From contig NZ_LODW01000082.1 in assembly GCF_002914525.1 (NCBI RefSeq), forward strand, positions 124,001 through 188,000: DNA of 64,000 bases. The letters run 5' to 3'. Made by a program: the position numbers and the translations under genes. This document shows, piece after piece, positions 25,998-35,222 of this stretch (positions within the stretch are counted from its first letter, which is position 1; every line of letters begins with the position of its first letter). The stretch is from Rhizobium hidalgonense (GTDB taxonomy: Bacteria > Pseudomonadota > Alphaproteobacteria > Rhizobiales > Rhizobiaceae). A model generated the notes under the pieces. The model was given only the letters and a program-made list of their open reading frames with translations. It searched no databases and was not told the origin of the DNA.

Positions 25998-26214
25998 TCA
26001 ACGAACGACGCGATCGACCTGCGCCTGAAGGCGGGGACCGACCAGCAGGATGGCGGGAATGACGATGAGATAGGCGATGCTCCACGAGCGGAGCCATGTC
26101 AGGGCGAATCCTTTCGAAAAGCCCAGATTGAGCGCAATCAGCGTGAAGGAAATCAGCTCTGTCGTTACGATGCCCATCGACAGAGCGAAGACGACGTTTG
26201 AAATCCGTGTTCAT
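25998..26214 (-). pseudogene. DUF2798 membrane protein gene, frameshifted
   Basis: The ATG at 26214 opens MNTDFKRR, then the correct protein continues one base out of frame: FALSMGIVTTELISF, TLIALNLGFSKGFALTW, LRSWSIAYLIVIPAILLVG, RLQAQVDRVVR, stop at 25998-26000. This is a complete two-helix DUF2798 protein of about 71 residues. A single extra base (or two missing) near 26189-26191 breaks it. Either real decay or a sequence error. Function of the family is unknown. Confidence 0.7.
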
Positions 26215-26637
26215 GTCGGTCTCCCGGCTGGATGTGAAAGCGGGATCGCTTCAGCGGTTGCGACCCCGGGTTGGCGCTGTGACGATCGCGCAATTCCGGC
26301 ATCGGCGGTAGCGAGAGAACCCGAGAGCCAGCCTCTTGAATCCTGAAAGGTCTCAACGGCCGGGAAACCGTGAGATCGGTCGAGAAGCGACAAACTCCCC
26401 TGTCGCCAACGCGCCCCAAGCTCCACCACTCATGCACCCAGTGTGACTGGCCTTGTCTACGCCGATCGCCTGGCGCGCTGCGGATATGATCTTTGCTGCT
26501 CACATGCCGATCGAAAATGAGAGGCTCACTCTCGTTTCAGCTCACTACTGGGCCGGACTTGCGACGCTCATCTTCTCGTCATCGCGCGGCCCCCTTGATC
26601 CTGGGCGGCGTTCGTCAAACCAACAAGGAGTATCTGA
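26215..26637. other. 423-bp stretch without a recognisable gene
   Basis: Long frames exist on both strands but none gives a protein I can recognise, and their composition (many S, R, P) looks like shadow translation. It presumably holds the promoters for the DUF2798 gene and ohr. An AAGGAG at 26625 is the ribosome site of ohr. Confidence 0.4.
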
Positions 26638-27043
26638 ATGTCGAGTCATCTACACTGGCACCACCAACACCATCGGCGGGCGTGATGGCGCGTCTCGCAG
26701 TTCCGATGGGCGCCTCGACGTGAAATTGTCCCCGCCCGGTTCCGCGGGCTCGGGCACCAATCCCGAGCAGCTCTTCGCTGCGGGCTGGTCCGCCTGTTTC
26801 CTCGGTGCGATCGGGAGAGCGGCCGCCGAGCGCCAGCTGCGCGTCCCCGCCGACGCCGCCATCAATACCGAGATCGACCTGGTTTCGAATGACGACGGCT
26901 ATGTGCTGCAGGCGCGGCTTAATGTGAGGCTGCCGGGCATCGCGGCGGACCTCGCCAAGTCCCTGATCGAAAGTGCTCACCAGCTCTGCCCTTATTCCAA
27001 GGCCACCCGGGGCAACATCGCCGTCGAACTGAACGTCGCTTGA
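26638..27043 (+). CDS. ohr: Organic hydroperoxide resistance protein, start out of frame
   Basis: Ohr reduces organic peroxides with a cysteine pair. Both are here: AAGWSACFLGAI and HQLCPYSKATRGN. The body reads VIYTGTTNTIGGRDGASRSSDGRLDVKLS and is full length, about 134 residues. The ATG at 26638, ideally placed behind AAGGAG, is one base out of frame with this body: its own frame stops after 15 codons. No other start lies in the Ohr frame close by. The gene is thus frameshifted at codon 2-3, or the sequence has an indel error. No ohrR-like repressor gene is adjacent. Confidence 0.78.
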
Positions 27044-27134
27044 TCGGTCTCCGATCAAGCGCTCTCCACCCCAACATTGCGCCGGCGTCCCGACAGTCGT
27101 CGGTCATAACCGGCGCACTACGCAGGATTTTGTC

Positions 27135-27587
27135 ATGACCGTGATCGCAAGAGCTCTCGCAACGGCAGGTCTTCTGTTTGCCGCCAGCACACCCGTCTAC
27201 GCGCAAACACCGCATCCCGCAGCCACGCAGTTTCTTCCCATCAAGGACGAGCCTGCGCCCCAATTGTTCGTGGATCAGCCCCTTCCGGGACCACTGGCGA
27301 GCAGAGCGGTGGTCATCATTCCCTATCGAACCGAGAATTTCCGCATCCTGCCAATCTTTGGCGCCAGCGCCAGCGACGTCTCGCCAAGGGCCGGCCATCT
27401 CCATGTCAGCATCGACGACCTGCCTTGGCGGTGGGCTGATGCGGGTGGTACCGGCGCTGTAGTCCTGACAGGCTTGCCGCCAGGCGAACACAAGGTGCTG
27501 ATCGAAATCGCCACGCCGGAACACGAGGTGCTTGGCGGAAAGGCTGTGAAGTTCACTGTCCCGGCGATCGACAGCGCGCACCATTAG
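27135..27587 (+). CDS. Secreted protein, DUF6130-like
   Basis: A 150-residue protein with a clear signal peptide (MTVIARALATAGLLFAASTPVYA-QTP). The mature part includes GHLHVSIDDLPWRWADAGG and LTGLPPGEHKVLIEIATPEH, a beta-rich pattern I associate with DUF6130. The His-x-His and the PGEHK loop resemble small copper-binding or Ig-like periplasmic folds, but no function is known. It follows ohr by 91 bases in the same direction and may share its stress context. Confidence 0.68.
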   Translation: MTVIARALATAGLLFAASTPVYAQTPHPAATQFLPIKDEPAPQLFVDQPLPGPLASRAVVIIPYRTENFRILPIFGASASDVSPRAGHLHVSIDDLPWRWADAGGTGAVVLTGLPPGEHKVLIEIATPEHEVLGGKAVKFTVPAIDSAHH

Positions 27588-27749
27588 AGGTCACTCCGAC
27601 ATAGTGGCTCAATTCGGCTGCGTCCGCTTCGTGCCGGCAGCTGCCGCCAGCGGCGTTTGCTACCTCATCCCCTTTTCATCGGCATTCGCCGCCCTTGACG
27701 GATGCCCGGGATGGCTTACTCTGCCGCGATCATCCTCCGGAGCATCTCC

Positions 27750-28391
27750 ATGACGCAGTCCCTGGTCTTCGGCGCCTTTCTGGCGGCGCTCTTTTACGTG
27801 CTCATTCCGGGGCCCGCCTTCTTGCAGCTGCTCGGCATCGGTGCCGGGCAGGGCCGCAAGGCTGGCGCCTTCTTCATGATGGGGCATCTGGTCGGGGATC
27901 TGATCTGGTCGTCGCTGGCGCTGATCGCGATCGTTGGCGCGAAGACGATCGGAACCTTCGTCTTCGACCTGCTCGGCCTTGCCTGCGGTTTCTATCTCGC
28001 CTGGATCGGCTGGAGCGCCGTCAATGCCAAGCCGAAAGCCGAGGGACAGGCTCTCATGGTGGTCGAGCGGCCGTTTCGTCGCGGGCTGATCTTCGGCGTC
28101 ACCAATCCGAAGGGCTATCCCGTGGCCCTCGCCACCTTCACCGCACTGGTTGCGGGCTCGGCCGGGGCGCTTGATTTCGAGGCATTGCCGATGCTTCTCG
28201 GCGTGTCCTTCGTCGGCTTCGTGACGGCAGACATCATCCTGATCGGCGTCATCGGCGCCGGCGCGGTGCGGCGCTTCTATCGCGCGCATGAACGGCTGAT
28301 TGTGCGCTGCTCCGGCGTGCTTTTCATGGGGTTTGCTGCCCAGGCACTCTGGCACGCAACCCCCGGCCTCATCGGCTGGCGCAAGGCTTAA
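27750..28391 (+). CDS. LysE family translocator
   Basis: A 213-residue membrane protein with six hydrophobic segments. LIPGPAFLQLLGIGAGQGRKAGAFFMMGHLVGD and TNPKGYPVALATFTAL are the LysE/RhtB landmarks. The start at 27750 is the first ATG that keeps the family N-terminus, behind CCGGAG. Substrate unknown. It is convergent with the unknown gene 28393-28824; the two stops are one base apart. Confidence 0.88.
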   Translation: MTQSLVFGAFLAALFYVLIPGPAFLQLLGIGAGQGRKAGAFFMMGHLVGDLIWSSLALIAIVGAKTIGTFVFDLLGLACGFYLAWIGWSAVNAKPKAEGQALMVVERPFRRGLIFGVTNPKGYPVALATFTALVAGSAGALDFEALPMLLGVSFVGFVTADIILIGVIGAGAVRRFYRAHERLIVRCSGVLFMGFAAQALWHATPGLIGWRKA

Positions 28392-28392
28392 T

Positions 28393-28824
28393 TCAACTAT
28401 CCAGGAAATTGACGATCGATTTCAGCGTCTGGACCTCATCGGGATCGCCGATCGACATGGCGATCTGCAACTGATTTTTGTAATAATCGAGAAAATTGAA
28501 GCTGGTGCCGTCGGTGACACTGGAAAGATCGATGACATTGCCGAGCGGATCGATCGCATGCATCGGCAGCGGCTCGGAGATCGCGGCGTAGGTGCTCTGG
28601 TCGATCAGGCCGCTGTCGAAACTCTGACGCGCGTAATTGCGCAATTCGCCAGGGCTGACCGCGGTGAAATCCGGCCCTTCGTCGAGATTGTCGTCGAGCT
28701 GGAATGAGGCCGGGGCGGAAGCTCTGGTCTCGATTTCAATATCAGAGGTCTTCGAACTTTTTGCGTTATTAGGATTGTTTTTAAATAGCAAACTCTGAGA
28801 AGACCGCACAGAAAAAATTTCCAT
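28393..28824 (-). CDS. Hypothetical protein, unknown family
   Basis: A 143-residue acidic protein I do not recognise. The first 45 residues are rich in S, N and K (SLLFKNNPNNAKSSK) and look disordered. The middle, from DEGPDFTAVSPGELRNYARQSFDSGLIDQ, and the end, YYKNQLQIAMSIGDPDEV and LKSIVNFLDS, look helical. No signal peptide, no membrane segment. The codons are ordinary for the neighbourhood, except for an AT-richer N-terminal part. It is isolated between a LysE gene and an M3 peptidase. Confidence 0.6.
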   Translation of the reverse strand: MEIFSVRSSQSLLFKNNPNNAKSSKTSDIEIETRASAPASFQLDDNLDEGPDFTAVSPGELRNYARQSFDSGLIDQSTYAAISEPLPMHAIDPLGNVIDLSSVTDGTSFNFLDYYKNQLQIAMSIGDPDEVQTLKSIVNFLDS

Positions 28825-29029
28825 GGCGCATGTCCCCGGACAAGAAGAAACATGGGGAAACTAGCGCTCGGCCCTGATTCGCGTCAATCGTTAACGGTTG
28901 GTTAATTCTAGCGCGTCAATTTTTGTCCACCAGATTTTGCAGGCGAGGCAAATGGCCCTGCCCGCATACCAATTCTACGACAGCTCTCCTATATTGACGA
29001 ACCCGTGCATGCCAAAAAGGAATTCTTCG

Positions 29030-31117
29030 ATGCCTTCTCCCCTTGATTTCAATCCGGCGCTGGTCAACTGGGACGGTCTACACGGCCTGCCACGTTTCGA
29101 TGCTGTCGATGACGGCGATTTCGCCGCCGCCTTCGAAGCGGCGCTTGCCGCCCATGAACGGGAGATCGACGAGATCGCCGGAAATGGCGAGGCGCCGACA
29201 TTCGACAATACGGTCACGGCGCTGGAGATCGCCGGCGATGCACTGTCGCGCGTCTCGGCGCTGTTTTGGAACAAGGCGGGCGCCCATACCAATGATGTGA
29301 TCCAGGCGCTGGAGCGGGAAATCTCCCCGAAGATGTCGCGCCACTATTCGAAGATCGGCATGAATGCCGCACTTTTCGCACGCATCGACACGCTTTGGGA
29401 AAAACGCGAAAGCCTCGGCCTGACGCTCGAACAGACACGCGTGCTCGAGCGCCACTGGAAAGGCTTCGTCAAGTCAGGCGCCAAGCTCGAGAAGGCCGAG
29501 CAGGAGAAACTCGCAGCGATCAATGAAAAGCTTGCCGGACTCAGCACGCAATTCGGCCAGAACTTGCTGGCCGACGAGAAAGCCTGGGCACTGGTGCTCT
29601 CTGATGGAGCCGAGCTCGACGGGCTGCCGGAATTCCTGCGCGACGCAATGGCCGCAGCTGCGCGCGAACGCGGCGAGGAGGGCAAATATGCGGTGACGCT
29701 GTCACGCTCGATCATCGAGCCATTCCTGACCTTTTCGGAGCGCCGTGACCTGCGCGAGCAGGCTTTCAAGGCGTGGGTGGCGCGCGGCGAGAATGACGGC
29801 GAGACGGACAATCGCGCCGTCATCAAGGAAACGCTGGCACTGCGCCATCAGGTGGCGAGCCTGCTTGGTTACGGCAATTTCGCCGAGCTGAAGCTCGACA
29901 ACACAATGGCGAAAACGGCGGAGGCGGTGAATGACCTGCTGAAAGCGGTCTGGGCGCGGGCGGTCAAACGCGCCGGCGAGGAGGAGGTCGATATATCGGC
30001 GCTGATCGCCGAGGAGGGGCGTAACCACGAGGTGATGCCCTGGGACTGGCGGCACTACGCCGAAAAGATCCGGGCGCGGAAATTCGATTTCTCCGAGGCT
30101 GAACTCAAGCCCTATCTGCAGCTCGAGAAGATCATCGAGGCCTGCTTCGATGTGGCCGGCCGGCTGTTCGGTATCCGCGCCGTCGAGAAGAAAGGCGTGG
30201 CGGTCTATCATCCGGATGTCAGGGTATTCGAAATCAGGGACCGCGAAGACCGGCTGGTGGCGCTGTTCCTCGGCGATTATTTCGCCCGCGGCTCGAAACG
30301 ATCGGGCGCATGGATGAGTTCGCTGCAATCGCAGCACAGACTGGAGCTGAAGAACGGCCGCCATGGCGAGCTGCCGATCATCTACAATGTCTGCAACTTC
30401 GCCAAACCGGCCGAGGGCAAGCCGGCGCTGCTGTCGCTCGATGATGCGCGCACACTGTTCCACGAATTCGGCCACGCGCTGCACGGCATGCTCTCGAATG
30501 TCACCTACCCCTCGGTCTCCGGCACCGGCGTTTCGCGCGATTTCGTAGAGCTGCCATCGCAGCTGTACGAGCATTGGCTGACGGTGCCCGCTATTCTGAA
30601 GCGCTATGCCGTGCATGTCGAAACCGGCGAGCCGATGCCGCAGGCGCTGCTCGACAAGGTGCTGGCCGCCCGCACCTTCAATGCCGGTTTCAACACCGTC
30701 GAGTTCACCTCATCGGCGCTTGTCGACATGGCGTTCCACACGAGAACGGCCGTCGAGGATCCAATGGCGGTGCAGGCCGAAGTGCTGGCCGAGATCGGCA
30801 TGCCGAAATCGATCGTCATGCGCCACGCGACGCCGCACTTCCAGCACATTTTCTCCGGCGGGTATTCGGCCGGCTACTACTCCTATATGTGGTCGGAGGT
30901 GCTCGATGCCGACGCCTTTGCCGCCTTCGAGGAAACGGGCGACGCCTTCAACGGCGAGATGGCGCGCAAGCTCAGGGAAAACATCTATTCCGTCGGCGGC
31001 TCGATTGATCCGGAGGACGCCTACAAGGCCTTCCGCGGCAAGCTGCCGAGCCCGGATGCGATGCTAGTGAAAAAGGGGCTTTCGACCTTCGAGGAATTGA
31101 CAGGCAGCGACGCCTAA
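29030..31117 (+). CDS. M3 family zinc oligopeptidase (Dcp/PrlC type)
   Basis: A 695-residue cytoplasmic metallopeptidase. The zinc motif is LFHEFGHALHGML (HExxH), with the downstream glutamate in DFVELPSQLYEHW. ARGSKRSGAWMSSLQSQ and GGYSAGYYSYMWSEVLDADAF are typical of peptidyl-dipeptidase Dcp and oligopeptidase A. It degrades short peptides. The start at 29030 is behind AAAAAGGAA; one more ATG lies at 29009. A terminator follows. Confidence 0.93.
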   Translation: MPSPLDFNPALVNWDGLHGLPRFDAVDDGDFAAAFEAALAAHEREIDEIAGNGEAPTFDNTVTALEIAGDALSRVSALFWNKAGAHTNDVIQALEREISPKMSRHYSKIGMNAALFARIDTLWEKRESLGLTLEQTRVLERHWKGFVKSGAKLEKAEQEKLAAINEKLAGLSTQFGQNLLADEKAWALVLSDGAELDGLPEFLRDAMAAAARERGEEGKYAVTLSRSIIEPFLTFSERRDLREQAFKAWVARGENDGETDNRAVIKETLALRHQVASLLGYGNFAELKLDNTMAKTAEAVNDLLKAVWARAVKRAGEEEVDISALIAEEGRNHEVMPWDWRHYAEKIRARKFDFSEAELKPYLQLEKIIEACFDVAGRLFGIRAVEKKGVAVYHPDVRVFEIRDREDRLVALFLGDYFARGSKRSGAWMSSLQSQHRLELKNGRHGELPIIYNVCNFAKPAEGKPALLSLDDARTLFHEFGHALHGMLSNVTYPSVSGTGVSRDFVELPSQLYEHWLTVPAILKRYAVHVETGEPMPQALLDKVLAARTFNAGFNTVEFTSSALVDMAFHTRTAVEDPMAVQAEVLAEIGMPKSIVMRHATPHFQHIFSGGYSAGYYSYMWSEVLDADAFAAFEETGDAFNGEMARKLRENIYSVGGSIDPEDAYKAFRGKLPSPDAMLVKKGLSTFEELTGSDA

Positions 31118-31141
31118 GACAATTTGATGACACGCTTCGAT

Positions 31142-31172
31142 GCGGCATGGCGGCGGCCATGCCGCAGCTTTT
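31142..31172 (+). terminator. Terminator of the M3 peptidase gene
   Basis: GCGGCATGG (31142-31150) pairs perfectly with CCATGCCGC (31157-31165), followed by AGCTTTT. Confidence 0.75.
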
Positions 31173-31274
31173 GCGCGTTCCCCTCTTTCGCAAACGCAAA
31201 AAAAACTGTATGGACGCCCCAAACCAATAGGCGCGTCCTCAAGAGCGTGCGCCGCAGCCTCAGAGATTTCACAT

Positions 31275-33095
31275 ATGGCACTTCGCAATATCGCGATCAT
31301 CGCGCACGTTGACCATGGCAAGACGACCCTGGTGGATGAGCTTCTCAAGCAGTCCGGCTCGTTCCGCGAAAATCAGCGTGTCGCTGAACGCGTGATGGAC
31401 TCGAACGATCTCGAAAAAGAACGCGGCATCACCATTCTCGCCAAGGCAACCTCGGTCGAGTGGAAGGGTGTCCGTATCAACATCGTCGATACACCCGGCC
31501 ACGCCGACTTCGGCGGTGAGGTCGAGCGTATTCTCTCGATGGTGGATGGCGCGATCGTTCTCGTCGACTCCTCCGAAGGGCCGATGCCGCAGACCAAGTT
31601 CGTCGTCTCCAAGGCGCTGAAGGTCGGCCTTCGCCCGATCGTCGCGATCAACAAGATCGACCGTCCCGATGGCCGCCACGAAGAAGTCATCAACGAAGTC
31701 TTCGATCTTTTCGCCAATCTCGACGCGACCGACGAGCAGCTCGACTTCCCGATCCTCTACGGTTCGGGCCGCGACGGCTGGATGAACGTCAATCCGGAAG
31801 GGCCGAAGGATGAGGGTCTTGCACCGCTTCTCGACCTGGTGCTCAAGCATGTTCCGGAGCCGACGGTCGAAGAAGGCCCGTTCCGCATGATCGGCACGAT
31901 CCTCGAGGCCAACCCCTTCCTCGGCCGCATCATCACCGGCCGCATCGCATCGGGCTCGATCAAGCCGAACCAGGCCGTCAAGGTTCTCGGCCAGGATGGC
32001 AAGCTGATCGAAACCGGTCGCATCTCCAAGATTCTCGCCTTCCGCGGCATTGAGCGCACCGCGATCGAAGAAGCACATGCGGGCGACATCGTCGCGATCG
32101 CTGGTCTCTCCAAGGGGACCGTCGCCGACACCTTCTGCGATCCGGCCGTCTCGGAAGCCATGAAGGCGCAGCCGATCGACCCGCCGACGGTGACCATGTC
32201 CTTTATCGTCAACGACAGCCCGCTGGCGGGCACCGAAGGCGACAAGGTGACCTCGCGCGTCATCCGCGACCGTCTCTTCAAGGAAGCCGAAGGCAACGTC
32301 GCGCTGAAGATCGAAGAAGCCGAAGGCAAGGACTCGTTCTACGTATCTGGCCGCGGCGAACTTCAGCTTGCCGTTCTCATCGAAACCATGCGTCGCGAAG
32401 GCTTCGAGCTTGCCGTGTCGCGTCCGCGCGTCGTGATGCACAAGGATGAAAGCGGTCAGCTTCTGGAGCCGATCGAGGAGGTCGTCGTCGACGTCGACGA
32501 AGAACATTCCGGCGTCGTTGTGCAAAAGATGTCCGAGCGCAAGGCCGAAATGGTCGAGCTGCGTCCGTCGGGCGGCAACCGTCTTCGCCTGCGTTTCTAC
32601 GCACCGACCCGTGGCCTGATTGGCTACCAGTCGGAGCTGCTGACGGATACGCGCGGCACGGCGATCATGAACCGCCTGTTCCACGACTACCAGCCCTACA
32701 AGGGTGTGATCGGTGGCCGCGTCAACGGCGTTCTGCTCGCCAACGCTTCCGGCGAAGCCGTCGCCTATGCGATGTTCAACCTGGAAGATCGCGGCCCGAT
32801 GATCATCGAGCCGGGTGAAAAGGTCTATGCCGGCATGATCATCGGCATCCATTCGCGCGACAACGACCTCGAAGTCAACGTGCTGAAGGGCAAGCAGCTC
32901 ACCAACATCCGCGCCGCCGGCAAGGACGAAGCGGTGAAGCTGACGCCGCCGATCCGCATGACCCTCGATCGCGCGCTCTCCTGGATCCAGGATGACGAGC
33001 TGATGGAAGTGACGCCGAAGAATATTCGTCTGCGCAAGATGTATCTCGACGCAAACGATCGCAAGCGTTTCGAAAAGTCCAAAGCGGCTCTCTGA
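31275..33095 (+). CDS. typA: Ribosome-associated GTPase BipA/TypA
   Basis: A 606-residue translational GTPase beginning [19 protein letters not shown] (G1). G2 lies in [10 protein letters not shown]3 is [14 protein letters not shown] and G4 is [12 protein letters not shown]. The C-terminal domain has [20 protein letters not shown] and [17 protein letters not shown], specific for TypA rather than LepA or EF-G. It assists ribosome assembly and stress growth. The frame is open 45 codons further up but similarity starts at 31275. Monocistronic with a terminator. Confidence 0.97.
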   Translation: MALRNIAIIAHVDHGKTTLVDELLKQSGSFRENQRVAERVMDSNDLEKERGITILAKATSVEWKGVRINIVDTPGHADFGGEVERILSMVDGAIVLVDSSEGPMPQTKFVVSKALKVGLRPIVAINKIDRPDGRHEEVINEVFDLFANLDATDEQLDFPILYGSGRDGWMNVNPEGPKDEGLAPLLDLVLKHVPEPTVEEGPFRMIGTILEANPFLGRIITGRIASGSIKPNQAVKVLGQDGKLIETGRISKILAFRGIERTAIEEAHAGDIVAIAGLSKGTVADTFCDPAVSEAMKAQPIDPPTVTMSFIVNDSPLAGTEGDKVTSRVIRDRLFKEAEGNVALKIEEAEGKDSFYVSGRGELQLAVLIETMRREGFELAVSRPRVVMHKDESGQLLEPIEEVVVDVDEEHSGVVVQKMSERKAEMVELRPSGGNRLRLRFYAPTRGLIGYQSELLTDTRGTAIMNRLFHDYQPYKGVIGGRVNGVLLANASGEAVAYAMFNLEDRGPMIIEPGEKVYAGMIIGIHSRDNDLEVNVLKGKQLTNIRAAGKDEAVKLTPPIRMTLDRALSWIQDDELMEVTPKNIRLRKMYLDANDRKRFEKSKAAL

Positions 33096-33115
33096 GAGCT
33101 TCAAACACCCTTTGA

Positions 33116-33146
33116 AACCCCGGCCTTCGTGCCGGGGTTTTTTATT
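33116..33146 (+). terminator. Terminator of typA
   Basis: AACCCCGGC (33116-33124) pairs with GCCGGGGTT (33131-33139), followed by a T-run to 33143. Confidence 0.9.
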
Positions 33147-33292
33147 GTGCGCCGCGCTGATTCCGACTTGTGACAATCGTTAAAAAAGCGTTAAATTTTA
33201 TCCGTCGTCCACATATCAAGTCTGTGGGCAATCGATCACGATGCGCTGACCGCATATGGTTAATTGCCTTTGGCGGGACCAGAGTAAACGTT

Positions 33293-33799
33293 ATGAAGAC
33301 GTTGTCGATCGATGTTCGGCGGGCCGAACCACACGATGCCCGAGCCATATCGGAAACGCACAGGCTTGCCTGGCAGCACACTTACGCAGGCATTATCCCA
33401 CATCGGGCGCTGACGCAGATGATCGAGCGGCGCGGTGAAAACTGGTGGCGCAAGGCGACGCGCGGACCGGCGACGCTGCTGGTTCTCGATGTCGCCGGAA
33501 CGGTTGCCGGCTACGCGACTCTCGGCCTCAACCGCGCCCGCGCTTTGCCGCAGGAAGGCGAAATCTACGAGCTTTATCTTCGGCCGGAGTATCAGGGCAT
33601 CGGTCTCGGCCGCATGCTGTTCGGCGAGGCGCGGCGGCTGCTGAAGTCGCTCGGCTGCAACGGGATGGTCGTCTGGTGCCTCGAGGAAAACGAGACCGCC
33701 GGCCGTTTCTATCGCCATCACGGCGGTGTCGATTTCTGCGAAGGCATGGAAAATTTCGACCACAAGCAGTTGAAGAAGATCGGCTTCATCTGGAACTGA
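33293..33799 (+). CDS. GNAT family N-acetyltransferase
   Basis: A 168-residue acetyltransferase. RRAEPHDARAISETHRLAWQHTYAGIIP is the typical N-terminus, and YLRPEYQGIGLGRMLFGEARRLL is the acetyl-CoA loop, followed by ENETAGRFYRHHGG. Substrate not identifiable. The start at 33293 is where similarity begins, though the frame is open for 41 codons more. It is the gene before ppa but 148 bases separate them. Confidence 0.88.
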   Translation: MKTLSIDVRRAEPHDARAISETHRLAWQHTYAGIIPHRALTQMIERRGENWWRKATRGPATLLVLDVAGTVAGYATLGLNRARALPQEGEIYELYLRPEYQGIGLGRMLFGEARRLLKSLGCNGMVVWCLEENETAGRFYRHHGGVDFCEGMENFDHKQLKKIGFIWN

Positions 33800-33947
33800 C
33801 CGGCTTGGTCAGCAATCGCCTGTTTTCCTATTCGAAAGATTCGAGCTCTCTGCGCCGGCGCCATCACGCATTGGTGATCTCAAATGTTGCGTTGCGACAT
33901 GAAACTGATTATCTGGCTGCCAGCAATTCAACCTCGCGGGAGTTCCT

Positions 33948-34481
33948 ATGCGCATCGACGCCATTTCCATCGGTAATAATCCACCTGAGGACGTCAACGT
34001 TATCGTCGAGGTTCCGGTTGGCGGCCATCCCATCAAGTACGAAATGGACAAGGAAGCCGGCACGCTGGTGGTCGATCGTTTCCTCTATACGCCGATGACC
34101 TATCCGGGCAATTACGGTTTCGTGCCGCACACGCTGTCTGAGGATGGCGACCCGATCGACGTTCTGATCGCCAGCACCCGTCCGCTGGTTCCGGGCTGCG
34201 TCATCAATGTGCGCCCGATCGGCGTCCTGAAGATGGAAGACAATTCCGGCAAGGACGAGAAGATCATCGCCGTGCCGTCGCCGAAGCTGACGCTGCGCTA
34301 CGAGAAGGTGAAGGATTACACCGATCTTCCCGAGATCACGCTGAAGCAGATCGAGCACTTTTTCGAGCACTATAAGGATCTGGAGCCGGGCAAGTGGGTG
34401 AAGATCTACGGCTGGGGCGATTCCAAGGAAGCCGGCCAGCTCATTCTCGAAGCCGTCGAGCGCGCCAAGACAAAGGGCTGA
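33948..34481 (+). CDS. ppa: Inorganic pyrophosphatase, family I
   Basis: Hydrolyses pyrophosphate to drive biosynthesis. The 177-residue protein has the usual length. The metal-binding signature is [10 protein letters not shown], with [21 protein letters not shown] and [11 protein letters not shown] before it and [18 protein letters not shown] at the end. The transcript probably stops at a hairpin that lies within the convergent DUF167 gene. Confidence 0.97.
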   Translation: MRIDAISIGNNPPEDVNVIVEVPVGGHPIKYEMDKEAGTLVVDRFLYTPMTYPGNYGFVPHTLSEDGDPIDVLIASTRPLVPGCVINVRPIGVLKMEDNSGKDEKIIAVPSPKLTLRYEKVKDYTDLPEITLKQIEHFFEHYKDLEPGKWVKIYGWGDSKEAGQLILEAVERAKTKG

Positions 34482-34485
34482 TCGC

Positions 34486-34796
34486 TCAGCCGAAAAGTGC
34501 TTCTAGTTTTTTTGCCAAATCCTCCGGGTCTCCGTCGATCCGGAGGATTTTTTTGCGCGCGGTGTCGCCGGAGACGAGGCTGATGCTGGATTTGGGGATG
34601 CGCAGCGATTGCGCGACGAGAAGGATCGGGCCTTGTTGGCCTTACCCTTTTCCGGGACTGATGTGACGCGCGCCTTCAGGTGCGTTTCGCCCTCTCCATC
34701 CGCCTCGATGCCATCGATGCCGTCACGCCCGCCATTCGGCGTCAGCCGGACGGCGAGGCGCAGATGATCGCCGAAAAGGCTCCAGGGACGGCTCAA
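34486..34796 (-). pseudogene. DUF167 (YggU family) gene, frameshifted
   Basis: A start TTG at 34796 overlaps the YggT stop (TTGA). The first part reads [22 protein letters not shown] and ARVTSVPEKGKANKA, the DUF167 hallmark. After ANKA the correct protein continues in a different frame: ILLVAQSLRIPKSSIS, LVSGDTARKKILRIDG, PEDLAKKLEALFG, stop at 34486-34488. A one-base deletion near 34627-34628 (CG where CTG-like is expected) explains it. Frame-corrected length is about 103 residues, usual for the family. Possibly a sequence error. Confidence 0.8.
34517..34555 (+). terminator. Terminator of ppa inside DUF167 coding sequence
   Basis: AAATCCTCCGG (34517-34527) pairs perfectly with CCGGAGGATTT (34540-34550), followed by TTTT. 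On the plus strand this is a strong intrinsic terminator 36 bases after ppa. On the minus strand the same bases encode KILRIDGDPEDLAKK of DUF167. Confidence 0.75.
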
Positions 34797-35083
34797 GCGA
34801 CCAGCGGGTACAGCGTTGTCCAAAGCAAGGTGCGCAGGAAGAAAATGATCAGCAGCAGGATGATCGGCGAAATGTCGATGCCGCCAAGGTTCGGCAAGCG
34901 GCTGCGGATCGGCTTCAGCACCGGTTCGGTGACGTTATAGAGGAATGTGCCGACCGAATTGACGAACTGATTGCTGGAGTTGATGACGTTAAAGGCATAG
35001 AGCCAGGAAAAAATGGCACTGGCAATCAGGATCCAGGTGTAAATATTCAAAGCCAAATCAATGGTTTGAAACAGCGCAAACAT
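34793..35083 (-). CDS. YggT family membrane protein
   Basis: A 96-residue protein with two YggT-type hydrophobic repeats: [24 protein letters not shown] and [39 protein letters not shown] is the conserved link. YggT proteins are implicated in osmotic shock tolerance and, as CCB3/SepG relatives, in membrane assembly. The start at 35083 (MFALFQTID) has GGAG at good spacing; an upstream ATG at 35113 would add ten residues. It overlaps the DUF167 gene by four bases. Confidence 0.9.
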   Translation of the reverse strand: MFALFQTIDLALNIYTWILIASAIFSWLYAFNVINSSNQFVNSVGTFLYNVTEPVLKPIRSRLPNLGGIDISPIILLLIIFFLRTLLWTTLYPLVA

Positions 35084-35222
35084 CGTCTTCTCCAATTCGT
35101 TGTTGACAGACATGTAGACATTGGTGACTAAACGAGCAAGTGCCGTGTGGGAACGCGCGGTGAATCATGTTTAACGGGCGGCCTTGCAGCTATTCCGGCG
35201 CCCGTCTCCTCGGAAAACATCC

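Noticed and set aside
31269-33176. 635-codon minus-strand open frame
   Set aside because: Antisense to typA; the typA frame has all GTPase motifs.
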